From Alloalcanivorax gelatiniphagus (lineage in GTDB: Bacteria > Pseudomonadota > Gammaproteobacteria > Pseudomonadales > Alcanivoracaceae), in the NCBI RefSeq assembly GCF_005938655.1, contig NZ_VCQT01000036.1, positions 1-64,000 of the forward strand: a stretch of DNA of 64,000 nucleotides, read 5' to 3'. Below are positions 48,188 to 56,772 of the stretch, piece after piece. Both the position numbers and the translations under genes were made by a program. The first letter of the stretch is position 1, and the number at the start of each line of letters is the position of its first letter. The notes under the pieces were generated by a model. It did no database searches, had not been told where the DNA came from, and saw only the letters and a program-made list of their open reading frames with translations.

Positions 48188-49048
48188 TCAGTGGACCGGG
48201 CCGGGCAAGCCGTGCCAGATGCGCACCCGTTCCGCCACGCTGTCGGCCTGGCGGGCCCAGCGGAAGTGGTCCGCCTTGTCGCCGATCTGGTTGGCGTCCA
48301 GGGTTTCCTCGATCAGACCGGCGGCGCGGAACTTGTCGGTGACCGCGTGCACCGAATCCGCCGGGGCCAGCTCATCGTCGGCCAGGCGGATCGCCAGCAC
48401 CGGGCCGGTGTAGGCGGCCACGGCGGCGTCCAGATCCTCGTCCAGGCCCCGGGCCCGGTAGAGATTGGTCAGCGCCAGCTCACGCCAGTCCGCCATCAGG
48501 GTGCGCGCCTCCCGGCCACCGAAGCCGATGCGGTCACCGGGGTAATAGCCGAACATCAGATTGCCGAGCGGAATCAGCCGGGTCAGCAGCCGCACCTTGC
48601 CGGCCATGGCACCGGTGAAGGCCCGCACCCAGGGGCTGCCGGTGGCCACCAGCACCACCCCGTCCACCCGCTCGGCCAGCCTGCCGGCACTGATCGCGGC
48701 GAAATGCCCGCCCAGGCTGTGGCCCATCAGATACACCGGCGCCTCCGGATGGTGGGCGCGCAGCCATTCCAGTACCGACGGCAGGTCCTGCCCGAGAACC
48801 TGGGCGAAGCCCCAATCGCTGCGCCGTGACGGGCGCAGGGCACTGTCGCCATGGCCGCGCTGTTCCATCAGCGCCACGCTGAAGCCGCGCCCGGCCAGGG
48901 CCTCGGCCAGCTTGCCGTAAAAGCGCACGGATACGCCCAGGGCCGGCATCAGCAGCACGATGGGCGCGCCGGCGGCGGCCGGGTACCAGCTCAGCGGGAC
49001 CCGGTAACCATGGCCGTTATCGACGCTGAACGGCTGGCCGGCGCTCAT
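48188..49048 (-). CDS. Alpha/beta hydrolase
   Basis: The 286-residue cytoplasmic protein has LMPALGVSVRFYGKLAEALA, the nucleophile elbow GHSLGGH, and ADDELAPADSV as the likely acid region, with the His in DKADHFRWAR. It belongs to the uncharacterised YheT/serine aminopeptidase-like group. I chose the ATG at 49048, which overlaps the stop of the DUF1272 gene by 4 bases. The substrate is unknown. Confidence 0.85.
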   Translation of the reverse strand: MSAGQPFSVDNGHGYRVPLSWYPAAAGAPIVLLMPALGVSVRFYGKLAEALAGRGFSVALMEQRGHGDSALRPSRRSDWGFAQVLGQDLPSVLEWLRAHHPEAPVYLMGHSLGGHFAAISAGRLAERVDGVVLVATGSPWVRAFTGAMAGKVRLLTRLIPLGNLMFGYYPGDRIGFGGREARTLMADWRELALTNLYRARGLDEDLDAAVAAYTGPVLAIRLADDELAPADSVHAVTDKFRAAGLIEETLDANQIGDKADHFRWARQADSVAERVRIWHGLPGPVH

Positions 49049-49236
49049 GCGCCAGCGTCCACCGGCGGCACCCGGCGCGGCCGCCGCACCAGCTCGCCGC
49101 TGCAATTGGGGCAGGTGGTGCTCAGGGCGGTGCAGCAATCCACGCAGAACGTGCACTCGTAGGAACAGATATAGGCCTCGCCTTCCGTCGCCAGGGTCTG
49201 CTCGCAATGCTCGCAGTGGCTCTTCATCTCCAGCAT
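49045..49236 (-). CDS. DUF1272 small zinc-binding protein
   Basis: The 63-residue protein has cysteine pairs CEHC, CSYECTFCVDCC and CPNC, the cysteine-rich pattern of DUF1272. It probably binds zinc; the role is unknown. It is translationally coupled to the hydrolase downstream, and its start lies one base from the stop of another small zinc-finger-like ORF at 49238. Confidence 0.85.
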   Translation of the reverse strand: MLEMKSHCEHCEQTLATEGEAYICSYECTFCVDCCTALSTTCPNCSGELVRRPRRVPPVDAGA

Positions 49237-49237
49237 G

Positions 49238-49417
49238 TCAGTGCGCCTCCACTTTTCGTTTACCGCAGCGTTCGCATTGATAGCGGGTCACCAGCTTGCC
49301 TTTCTGGCTGTCGAAGCGGGTACTTTTGACCACCTTCCACTTGTGAAAGCCGTGCTGGCACAGCCCCTTCTTGGGCTTCTTGCGGGCCGGCTTCTTGAAC
49401 GGGACAACCTCACCCAT
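49238..49417 (-). CDS. Small basic zinc-ribbon-like protein
   Basis: The 59-residue protein starts MGEVVPFKKPARKKPKKG and contains CQHGFHKWKVV and YQCERCGKRK, giving one CxxC pair plus Cys/His that may bind a metal. The N-terminus is strongly basic. I chose the ATG at 49417, preceded by GAGGTG; an earlier in-frame start at 49459 is less likely. It leads a three-gene overlapping unit with DUF1272 and the hydrolase. The function is unknown. Confidence 0.7.
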   Translation of the reverse strand: MGEVVPFKKPARKKPKKGLCQHGFHKWKVVKSTRFDSQKGKLVTRYQCERCGKRKVEAH

Positions 49418-49637
49418 CGCATCACCTCGTCGGAATAAACCGCCCACAGAATACCCCAACCGGCGGGCGCCGGTGTCAAAGGGAGGTCAGCGGCAGCGCC
49501 ACAAGGGGCCATTCCGCCGGCCGGACGGTGCCGGCGGCGTTGAGCACGCCGGTGTCGGTCAGGGATTGCCCGGGCCTGGTCTTTCTCCTCCTCGTTTCTG
49601 GTAGAGTCAGCGTCGTCGCGCCAGGGAAGTAAAACAA

Positions 49638-49652
49638 TTACCTGGTGGGTAA
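49638..49652. promoter_or_regulatory. Possible operator upstream of the XRE/MmyB regulator
   Basis: The inverted repeat TTACC, TGGTG, GGTAA lies 36 bases before the regulator start, a position suited to autoregulation. It is short, so it may be chance. Confidence 0.3.
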
Positions 49653-49687
49653 TGGACGGGTAGAGAACAGGATAAGGGAGCGCGGCG

Positions 49688-50464
49688 ATGGAACCGGGCA
49701 AGTTGCTTTCCGAGTGGCGCAAGACCCGCCGGCTCAGCCAGTTGGAGCTGGCCGCCCGGGCGGCGGTGTCGAGCCGCCACCTGAGTTTCGTGGAAACCGG
49801 CCGGGCCCGCGCCAGCGCCGGCCTGCTGCGGCGTCTGGCGGCGGCGCTGGACCTGAACTGCCGCGACACCAATGAGCTGCTGGTGGCCGCCGGCCACGCA
49901 CCGGTCTACGGCGAGACCCGCCTGGACGAGCCGGCCATGGCGCCGGTGCGCCAGGCCCTGGAAGTGATGCTCGACAACCACCAGCCCTACCCGGCCGGCG
50001 TGCTCGACGCCCACTGGAACCTGCTGCTGGCCAATACCGCCCTGCAGGGGCTGATCCAGGCCATGGTCGCCGAGGGCGGCCCGCTGCCGGACACCGGCAA
50101 TATCCTCGAGCTGGTGTTTCATCCGGACGGCTTCAAACCCTTTATCCTCAACTGGGATCTGGTCGCCTCGGCGCTGCTGCGGCGCCTGCGCCGGGACCTG
50201 GACCTGCGCCCGGACCCGCGGCTGCAACGGCTGTACCGGCGCCTGGAGGACCTGGCGGACCTGCCCGCCCTGCTCGGCGCCACGCCCACCAGCGTGGACC
50301 CCATGCTGACCTTGCAGATGATGGTCGGCGGCCGGCGCCTGACCACCTTCTCCACCCTGGCCAGCTTCGGCACCGCCATGGATGTGGTGATGGAGGAGCT
50401 GCGTATTGAGCATTATTTTCCCGCTGATGACGCAACCCGAGCGTTCTTCGAAGAGGCCGGTTGA
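49688..50464 (+). CDS. XRE-family regulator with MmyB-like ligand domain
   Basis: The 258-residue protein has an N-terminal HTH (LLSEWRKTRRLSQLELAARAAVSSRHLSFVETGRA, residues about 6-60). A MmyB-type PAS-like domain follows (HWNLLLANTALQGLI, NILELVFHPDGFKPFILNWD, MLTLQMMVGGRRLTTFSTLASFGT). Such regulators may bind fatty acids and control lipid or redox genes. The TGA stop lies inside the first unit of a heptad repeat. Confidence 0.88.
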   Translation: MEPGKLLSEWRKTRRLSQLELAARAAVSSRHLSFVETGRARASAGLLRRLAAALDLNCRDTNELLVAAGHAPVYGETRLDEPAMAPVRQALEVMLDNHQPYPAGVLDAHWNLLLANTALQGLIQAMVAEGGPLPDTGNILELVFHPDGFKPFILNWDLVASALLRRLRRDLDLRPDPRLQRLYRRLEDLADLPALLGATPTSVDPMLTLQMMVGGRRLTTFSTLASFGTAMDVVMEELRIEHYFPADDATRAFFEEAG

Positions 50465-50622
50465 AAGTTGAAAGTTAAAAGTTGAAGGCGCGCATGAAGC
50501 GATCGTGACGTCCGCCGACCGGTACGCGAAGTGGCATGGGAGTGACAGTCGCGCGGCGATAAAACATCCGCCGGCACGGGCTGTGCCGCGCGCTTTGAAC
50601 TTTCAACTTTCAACTTTTAACC
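50460..50622. repeat. Heptad inverted-array element C
   Basis: The left arm (50460-50486) is GTTGAA, AGTTGAA, AGTTAAA, AGTTGAA and contains the stop codon of the regulator gene. The right arm (about 50594-50622), on the minus strand, is GTTAAA, AGTTGAA, AGTTGAA, AGTTCAA, AG. The spacer is about 107 bases. Confidence 0.9.
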
Positions 50623-50703
50623 CGCCCGCCGGGCGCTTTCATCGCACCGACGCGGCCGAACCCGTATAATCCCGCTCCCGAATCCACCGGCCACAGGATA
50701 GCC

Positions 50704-53583
50704 ATGACCGAATTTACTCCCGGCCAGCGCTGGCTCAGCGAATCCGAGACCGAACTGGGGCTCGGCCTGATCAAGGAGGTGGACTACCGTCTGGTGACGG
50801 TCAGCTACCCGGCCGTGGAAGAAGAACGGACCTACGCGAAGAGCAACGCGCCGCTGTCGCGCATTACCTTCGACGTGGGCGACACCCTGACCACCGGCGA
50901 CGGTCTGGATCTGGTGGTCAAGGACGTGGAGGACCACAACGGCCTGATGGTCTACCACGCCCACCCCGCCGACGAGCCGGACAATGTGCAGCCGGTGCCG
51001 GAATCCCTGCTCGGCCATCGACTGCGCCTGAGCAACGCCCTGGACCGGCTGCTCACCAATCAGCTGTCGTCCAACCGCTGGTTCGAGCTGCGGGTGGCGG
51101 CGCTGGACGCCCGCGCCCACCGGGAAGGTTCACCGATCCAGGGGCTGCGCGGCCCGCGCATCGACCTGATCGGCCACCAGTTGTACATCGCCGACCAGGT
51201 GGCCCGCCGTTACGCCCCCCGGGTGCTGCTGGCCGACGAAGTGGGCCTGGGCAAAACCATCGAAGCGGGTCTGATCCTGCATCAGCAATTGGAAACCGGC
51301 CGCGCCCGCCGCGCCCTGATCGTGGTGCCCGATGCCCTGGTGCATCAGTGGTTCGTGGAAATGGCCCGCCGCTTCAATCTGCGCTTTTCCATTTTCGATG
51401 AAGAACGGCTCACCGCCCTGTCCCGCCCCAGCGTGGATGACGTCAAGGAAATGCTGGCGGACCTGTTCGCCGAGTCGGAGGGCGAAGGCGACGCGCCGGA
51501 GATCGACGACAACCCCTTCCTCTCCGAGCAGCTGGTGCTGTGCAGCACCGCCTTCCTGGAAGGCTGCGACATCGACAGCCTGGCCGCCGCCGACTGGGAC
51601 CTGGTGATCGTCGACGAGGCCCACCATCTGCACTGGACCCCGGAGGCGCCGTCCGAGGCCTACCGCCGGGTGGAGCAACTGGCCGCCGCCAGCCGGGGCC
51701 TGCTGCTGCTCACCGCCACCCCGGAACAGCTCGGCCTGGAGAGTCACTTCGCCCGCCTGCGCCTGCTGGACCCGGACCGCTACCCGGACCTGGACGCCTT
51801 CGTGGCGGAGCAGGAACGCTACCGGGAGGTGGCGGATCTGGTCGGCGAACTGCACGACCAGGAGAGCTGGCCGGCGGACCTGAAGCAGCGCGCCGCCGAG
51901 CTGCTGCCCGACGAAACCGTGGACGAAACCCACCGCCAGGCGGTGCTCGCCGAACTGCTGGACCGGTTCGGCCCGGGCCGGGTGATGTTCCGCAACACCC
52001 GCCACAATGTGGCCGGCTTCCCGGCCCGGCGGGTGCACGGCGAACCGCTGCCGCTGCCCGACAACTACCGGGTGGACGAGGACGAAGAGCTGGCCCTGCG
52101 CCTGTACCCGGAAGCCGGCTTCGGCGACGACCGCTGGTGCGGCGAGGACCCGCGGGTGGCCTGGCTGGAGCGTTTTCTCAAGGAGCACCGTGGCGACAAG
52201 GTGCTGGTGATCTGCGCGCGCCGCGACACCGCCATCGACCTGCACGCCCACTGCGGCTACAAGCTGGGCATGAATCTGGCCGTGTTCCATGAAGGCATGG
52301 ACCTGATCGAGCGGGACCGGGCGGCGGCCTATTTCGCCGACCACGAAGACGGCGCCCAGGCACTGATCTGCTCGGAAATCGGCTCCGAGGGCCGTAACTT
52401 CCAGTTCGCCCACCATCTGGTGCTGATGGACCTGCCCCTGGACCCGGACCTGCTGGAACAGCGCATCGGCCGCCTGGACCGCATCGGCCAGAGCGAGGAA
52501 GTGAAGATTCACGTGCCCTACTTCCAGGGCCACGCCCAGGAGGTGCTGTTCCAGTGGTACCACCAGGGCATGAACGCCTTCGAGCACACCAACCCGGCCG
52601 GCCATGAAATCCGCCAGCGCACCGCCGCGCCCCTGGAACAGGCCCTGACCCGGCCCGACGACGGCGCCGCCCTGGCAGCGCTGGTGGAGGTTACCCGCCG
52701 CGAGGCGGACGCGCTGCGCCAGCGCCTGGAGCAGGGCCGCGACCGGCTGCTGGAACTGGCCTCCTGCGATCCGGAGCGCGCCGACACCCTCAAGGAAACC
52801 CTGGCCACGGCGGACGCGGACAGCCCCTGGCCGTTCATGACCCGGGTGTTCGACCACTATGGCGTGGACCAGGAAGAACATTCCGAGGACGCCTGGATTC
52901 TCAAACCGGGCCCGCATCTGCGCGAACCGTTCCCGCATCTGCCGGAAGAAGGGGTCACCGTCACCGACCAGCGCGGCACCGCCATCGCCCGGGACGACAT
53001 GCAGTTTCTCACCTGGGAGCATCCGCTGGTGGGCGGCGCCCTGGACCTGATTCTCGATGAGCACCGGGGCAAGGCATCGGTGAGCCTGCTCAAGAATCCC
53101 AAGATCAAGGCCGGCACCCTGCTGGTGGAGGCGGTCTATACGGTGGAGCCGGTGGCCCCCCGCCATCTGCAAGCGGACCGCTTCCTGCCGGTGACCACGG
53201 TGCGCCGGCTGCTGGACGCCAATGGCCGCGATCTGTCCTCGGCGATCACCCACGACGCGCTCTGCAAGCAATGCCACAAGCTGGAAAAGCCCCTGGCGCG
53301 CAAGATCGTGGCCAGCCAGAAGGCGCTGCTGGAACAGCTGCTCAAGGACGACGAACGGAACGCCGCCGGGCAGGCCCGGGCGGTGATCGACGGCGCCCTG
53401 GCCACCATGCGCGACAGCCAGGACCAGGCGCTGCGCCGGCTGCGCGCCCTGCGTGACAAGAACCCGCTGGTCCGGGAGGAGGAAATCACCTACCTGGAAC
53501 GGCAGACCGAGGCCCTGGAAGAGCGCATCGGCGATGCCCGCTTCCGGCTGGAGGCGGTGCGCGTCATCGTCGCCGGCAACTGA
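50704..53583 (+). CDS. rapA: RNA polymerase-associated ATPase RapA (HepA)
   Basis: This Swi2/Snf2 ATPase recycles RNA polymerase after transcription. The 959-residue protein has N-terminal Tudor-like domains (to about 110) and helicase motif I LLADEVGLGKTIEAGLI near 178. Motif II is VIVDEAHHLHW near 303, with motifs V/VI in ICSEIGSEGRNFQFAHHLV and EQRIGRLDRIGQ, and the long C-terminal RapA-specific region completes it. TATAAT at 50665-50670 may be its -10 box. Confidence 0.97.
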   Translation: MTEFTPGQRWLSESETELGLGLIKEVDYRLVTVSYPAVEEERTYAKSNAPLSRITFDVGDTLTTGDGLDLVVKDVEDHNGLMVYHAHPADEPDNVQPVPESLLGHRLRLSNALDRLLTNQLSSNRWFELRVAALDARAHREGSPIQGLRGPRIDLIGHQLYIADQVARRYAPRVLLADEVGLGKTIEAGLILHQQLETGRARRALIVVPDALVHQWFVEMARRFNLRFSIFDEERLTALSRPSVDDVKEMLADLFAESEGEGDAPEIDDNPFLSEQLVLCSTAFLEGCDIDSLAAADWDLVIVDEAHHLHWTPEAPSEAYRRVEQLAAASRGLLLLTATPEQLGLESHFARLRLLDPDRYPDLDAFVAEQERYREVADLVGELHDQESWPADLKQRAAELLPDETVDETHRQAVLAELLDRFGPGRVMFRNTRHNVAGFPARRVHGEPLPLPDNYRVDEDEELALRLYPEAGFGDDRWCGEDPRVAWLERFLKEHRGDKVLVICARRDTAIDLHAHCGYKLGMNLAVFHEGMDLIERDRAAAYFADHEDGAQALICSEIGSEGRNFQFAHHLVLMDLPLDPDLLEQRIGRLDRIGQSEEVKIHVPYFQGHAQEVLFQWYHQGMNAFEHTNPAGHEIRQRTAAPLEQALTRPDDGAALAALVEVTRREADALRQRLEQGRDRLLELASCDPERADTLKETLATADADSPWPFMTRVFDHYGVDQEEHSEDAWILKPGPHLREPFPHLPEEGVTVTDQRGTAIARDDMQFLTWEHPLVGGALDLILDEHRGKASVSLLKNPKIKAGTLLVEAVYTVEPVAPRHLQADRFLPVTTVRRLLDANGRDLSSAITHDALCKQCHKLEKPLARKIVASQKALLEQLLKDDERNAAGQARAVIDGALATMRDSQDQALRRLRALRDKNPLVREEEITYLERQTEALEERIGDARFRLEAVRVIVAGN

Positions 53584-53606
53584 ACCGGCAAGCAAAGGAG
53601 AACAGC

Positions 53607-54257
53607 ATGGATTATCTGCCCTGCGTGGAACTGGACCCGCGACAACCCGCCGACTCCAGCGTGATCTGGCTGCACGGCCTGGGCGCCAGTGGCCACGACT
53701 TCGAGCCGGTGGTGCCGGAGCTGGGCCGCAAGAGCACCCGCTTCGTGTTTCCCCATGCCCCACAGATCCCGGTGACGGTGAACGGCGGCATGGTGATGCC
53801 GGCCTGGTATGACATCGTCAGCCTGGGCGGCAACGGCGCCGTGGACGAGGAAGGCATTCGCCGTTCCGCGGCCCAGCTGGATGCGCTGATCGAGCGGGAA
53901 ATCGAGCGTGGCGTGCCCGCCGAGCGGATCCTGGTGGCGGGCTTCTCCCAGGGCGGCGCGGTGGCCTATGAAGCGGCCCTGCGCCATCCGAAACGGCTGG
54001 CCGGGCTGATGGCGCTGTCCACCTACTTCGCCACCGCCGACAGCGTGGCGTTCAGCGAGGCCAACGCCGGCCTGCCGGTGTTCATCGCCCACGGCACCTT
54101 CGACCCGATGGTGCCGGAACAGGGCGGCCGCCGGGCGGCGGACACCCTGAGCGCCAAGGGTTACCCCACCGAGTACAAGACCTACCCGATGGAGCACGCG
54201 GTGTGCCTGGAAGAGATTCAGGACATTGCCGGCTTTTTGGCGCGGGTGTTTGATTAA
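53607..54257 (+). CDS. Carboxylesterase (phospholipase/thioesterase family, YpfH/EstB-like)
   Basis: The 216-residue alpha/beta hydrolase has VIWLHGLGASGHDFEPVVPEL, the nucleophile elbow GFSQGGAVA, Asp in GTFDPMVP and His in YPMEHAVCLEE. The family hydrolyses short-chain esters and, in some members, acyl-thioesters. It lies 23 bases after rapA with a good AAAGGAG. It is convergent with the dienelactone hydrolase gene; a REP pair fills the gap. Confidence 0.92.
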   Translation: MDYLPCVELDPRQPADSSVIWLHGLGASGHDFEPVVPELGRKSTRFVFPHAPQIPVTVNGGMVMPAWYDIVSLGGNGAVDEEGIRRSAAQLDALIEREIERGVPAERILVAGFSQGGAVAYEAALRHPKRLAGLMALSTYFATADSVAFSEANAGLPVFIAHGTFDPMVPEQGGRRAADTLSAKGYPTEYKTYPMEHAVCLEEIQDIAGFLARVFD

Positions 54258-54262
54258 CACCC

Positions 54263-54317
54263 ATCGCGGCTGAAGCCGCTCCTACAGGTTCACTTTGTAG
54301 GAGCGGCTTCAGCCGCG
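54263..54317. repeat. REP-like inverted pair between convergent hydrolases
   Basis: ATCGCGGCTGAAGCCGCTCC and its inverted copy face each other across about 10 bases. The right copy encodes the last codons and TGA stop of the minus-strand hydrolase gene. Confidence 0.88.
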
Positions 54318-55040
54318 AGCGCCAAACACCTCATCAAACAAATCATCCATGGCCGCGAAGGCGCGCCGCGCCACCTTGGGGTCGTACACCGAGCGCCCCG
54401 GGATATTGGCCCCCGGATCGGTGAACGAATGCACCGCCCCACCGAAATGGGTGAGCTGCCAGTCCGCCCCGGCGCCGTCCATTTCCGCCTTGAACGCCTT
54501 TAGTGAGTCCTCACTGACCATCGGGTCGTCGGCGCCATTCAGCACCAGCACACTGCCCTTCACCGCCCCGGCGGCCGGCGACGGCGTATCCAGCAATCCG
54601 TGGAAGCTGACAAAGGCGCGCAGGTCGGCGCCGTCCCGGGCCAGTTCCAGGGCACAGGCGCCGCCGAAACAGAAACCGAACATGGCCAGCCGGTCCCGGG
54701 CGATGCCCAGCTTGTCGGCCTGCTGCTCCAGCACCTCCAGGGCACCCCGCAGCCGTGCCCGCAGAGCGTCGTTGTCGGCCCGCGCTTCGCCCATGGCTTC
54801 CATGGCCTCATCCGGGTTCGCCGGGCGCACCTCCGCGCCGAACGGGTCGAGCACGAAAATCGCCCGGCTGTTGTCCAGGCACCGCTCCGCCTGGGCAATG
54901 GCGGCATCGCTGATGCCGAAAAAGTTGGGGGCCATCAGCAGGCCACGGCTGGGGCTGGCGCCGCGCAGGTACAGCAGGTGCCCCCGGAAAGTGCGGCCGT
55001 TCACTTGATAGTCGATGGCTTGATTGACGATATCGCTCAT
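54309..55040 (-). CDS. Dienelactone hydrolase-family protein (cytoplasmic)
   Basis: The 243-residue protein has the DLH catalytic set: Cys in GFCFGGACAL, Asp in NGADDPMVSED and His in GGAVHSFTDPGA. No signal peptide is seen. I chose the ATG at 55040 (MSDIVNQAIDYQ). The C-terminal ARG and the TGA stop are encoded by a REP repeat. The substrate is unknown. Confidence 0.9.
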   Translation of the reverse strand: MSDIVNQAIDYQVNGRTFRGHLLYLRGASPSRGLLMAPNFFGISDAAIAQAERCLDNSRAIFVLDPFGAEVRPANPDEAMEAMGEARADNDALRARLRGALEVLEQQADKLGIARDRLAMFGFCFGGACALELARDGADLRAFVSFHGLLDTPSPAAGAVKGSVLVLNGADDPMVSEDSLKAFKAEMDGAGADWQLTHFGGAVHSFTDPGANIPGRSVYDPKVARRAFAAMDDLFDEVFGARG

Positions 55041-55243
55041 TGCTTGTCTCCCGATAAAAACGCCCGCCATTAAACACTTCGTCACCTTGCACCCGCAAAC
55101 CGCCCGCCGGGCGCCACCCGCACCGGCATGGACATTTTCGGACCGAACCGACGGCGGCGGCGCCTCTCCACGAGAAATTCACGGAACCGAACCGGGCTGG
55201 CCCGCTCAAAAATGGAAATCATTGCCTTCCAGGAGCGCTCGCC

Positions 55244-55438
55244 ATGAACAAACTGGCCATCCAGGGTTTGATTGCCATCACTTCCGCCCTCTGGTTGCCC
55301 GCCCAGGCCGACCTGACCCGGGCGGCCTGGGACGGCGACAGCGCCGGCGAAACCCGTACCCTGACCGACGACGCCGCCGAGAACAGCCCGGTGCTGTTGC
55401 TGCCGGTGGCCGGCCGGGATCAGCGGGAAAAAGGTTAA
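55244..55438 (+). CDS. Small exported protein, unknown
   Basis: The 64-residue protein has a signal peptide (LIAITSALWLPAQA) followed by a short acidic mature part of about 42 residues. An AGGAG lies upstream of the ATG. No family is recognised; it could be a degraded remnant of a longer envelope protein. Confidence 0.5.
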   Translation: MNKLAIQGLIAITSALWLPAQADLTRAAWDGDSAGETRTLTDDAAENSPVLLLPVAGRDQREKG

Positions 55439-55718
55439 ATCCGAAAAACCGGCGTGCGGCCGTTCACACTTCCGCGCGGGGGCGGGAACACCCGCCGCGC
55501 GGCGGCCTCTGATTGCGTACCGACGGCGTCATTGTTGGTGGGCGCGAGGCCAGCAAGGAGGGCCAGGGAGCAAGGATGCGAGCGCTCAGCCGGCGTCGGC
55601 GGACCGAATCGAAGCGCTGATTCGAAAATTTCTCGGGACGGGTAAGCAAAATCGGGAACTTATTCCCGCTGGATGTGCACTAACCCAATGAGTCTCCCAA
55701 TATAATCAGGCAACCCTC
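55439..55718. other. Intergenic stretch without a supported gene
   Basis: Short ORFs here look unlike real proteins. A small hairpin CGGGAA, CTTA, TTCCCG lies near 55652-55667, and TATAAT at 55701-55706 sits just before a strong terminator. A short non-coding RNA is possible but unsupported. Confidence 0.3.
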
Positions 55719-55753
55719 CGGGCGCACAGCAAAGCTGGCGCCCTTCTTTTTTT
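55719..55753 (+). terminator. Rho-independent terminator
   Basis: The stem GGGCGCACAGC / GCTGGCGCCC (one mismatch region) with an AAA loop is followed by TTCTTTTTTT. It is oriented for plus-strand transcription and may end transcripts from the small gene at 55244 or an unannotated RNA. Confidence 0.8.
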
Positions 55754-55778
55754 GGGGCACCTTCTCCCCAAATGCCCC

Positions 55779-56020
55779 GTAGGAGCGGCTTCAGCCGCGA
55801 TCAGCCACCGGGAATCGCACACCCGTCCCAGTTCAAAGTTCAAAGTTAAAAGGTCCTGGCCGAACGGTCCATCAGCGGCCTTGGGCCGGGATCGGTCGGG
55901 CGGAGCCAGGAGTCTCCGAAGCGCGGGCACGGCCTCTCGCCCGCCCCGCACCAGCCCGCGTTTCAACTTTTCACTTTTAACTTTCAACTCCGGGTCAATC
56001 GCGACTGAAGTCGCTCCTAC
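55779..56020. repeat. Composite repeat: REP, heptad element D, REP
   Basis: A forward REP (55779-55801) and an inverted REP of the CGACTTCAGTCG subtype (55998-56020) flank a heptad element. Its left arm (55830-55852) is AGTTCAA, AGTTCAA, AGTTAAA, AGG. Its right arm (55961-55989), on the minus strand, is AGTTGAA, AGTTAAA, AGTGAAA, AGTTGAA. The nesting is the reverse of that at 13332-13554. Confidence 0.88.
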
Positions 56021-56036
56021 ATGACCTGGTGCGGGA

Positions 56037-56369
56037 TCAGGTCTTCTTGCCGCCGCCGGGGCCGAAGGGCAGCGGAAAGGCGGTCACGTTGCTGCCCGCC
56101 TCGGTGATCTTGCCCACGCCTTCCTTTTCCACCTCATCGATGCGGATCACCGCATGCATGGGAATAAAGGAACGCTGCACCCCGGCGAACTGGTTCTTGA
56201 GCTTCTCCTCGGAGGGGTCCACCACCATCTGCGCCCGCTCACCGAACAGGAATTCCTCCACTTCGATGAAGCCATAAAGGTCGCTGGCGTAGATCTGGCC
56301 TACGTAGATTTCGTAGATCTGGCCCTGGTTAAGGAAAATAACCCGATAGATTTGGCGGCTTTTCGACAT
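56037..56369 (-). CDS. DUF1820 family protein
   Basis: The 110-residue protein starts MSKSRQIYRVIFLNQGQIYE and has the compact family pattern YASDLYGFIEVEEFLFGERA and SFIPMHAVIRIDEVEKEG. The function is unknown; the family is common in gammaproteobacteria. I chose the ATG at 56369; the open frame beyond it has no family character. It is divergent from the cox genes. Confidence 0.88.
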   Translation of the reverse strand: MSKSRQIYRVIFLNQGQIYEIYVGQIYASDLYGFIEVEEFLFGERAQMVVDPSEEKLKNQFAGVQRSFIPMHAVIRIDEVEKEGVGKITEAGSNVTAFPLPFGPGGGKKT

Positions 56370-56772
56370 GATGGGGGCTGTGTGAGTGCCTGAAAAGGGC
56401 GCGCAGTCTAGCACAGATTGCCGGTGCGGCATCCCCCGCAAGCCTCTGTTTCGCGGGCTTGGCGGCTGGACTTTGCCCCTTTGAATGACTAGAGTTACGG
56501 CCCACAATGCCGTGGGGCATTTTGCCGCACCCTGGGACGTCGCCTTCTTTTCCCTCACTTCTTGTAAGTGATTGTTTTGGGGCGATTTTCTCAATAATAA
56601 GGCGGGTTTTTGGCCACCCCCTTGGCCGCCCCCGCCCTCCGGGCAGGGACCCGGCAGGGCTCCACAGCATCATTATCCTGAAACTCGCTTTCCAGGTGCC
56701 GGTGACGGCAATAGAAAAGGCGTGCCCCCTTGTTCCGGGGGGGACTCGCTGGGGAAAACAGGGAGCAAACGC
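56370..56772. other. Long intergenic region upstream of the cox operon
   Basis: No supported ORF is present. It should carry the promoter(s) of the oxidase operon and of the DUF1820 gene. A palindrome TCACTT, CTTGT, AAGTGA at 56555-56571 is a candidate operator, and CCCCC/GGGGG near 56725-56743 could form a hairpin before the coxB RBS. No sigma-70 promoter with both boxes could be fixed by eye. Confidence 0.4.

Noticed and set aside
55454-55645. 63-codon plus-strand ORF
   Set aside because: It has no RBS, an Arg/Gly-rich composition, and no family resemblance.
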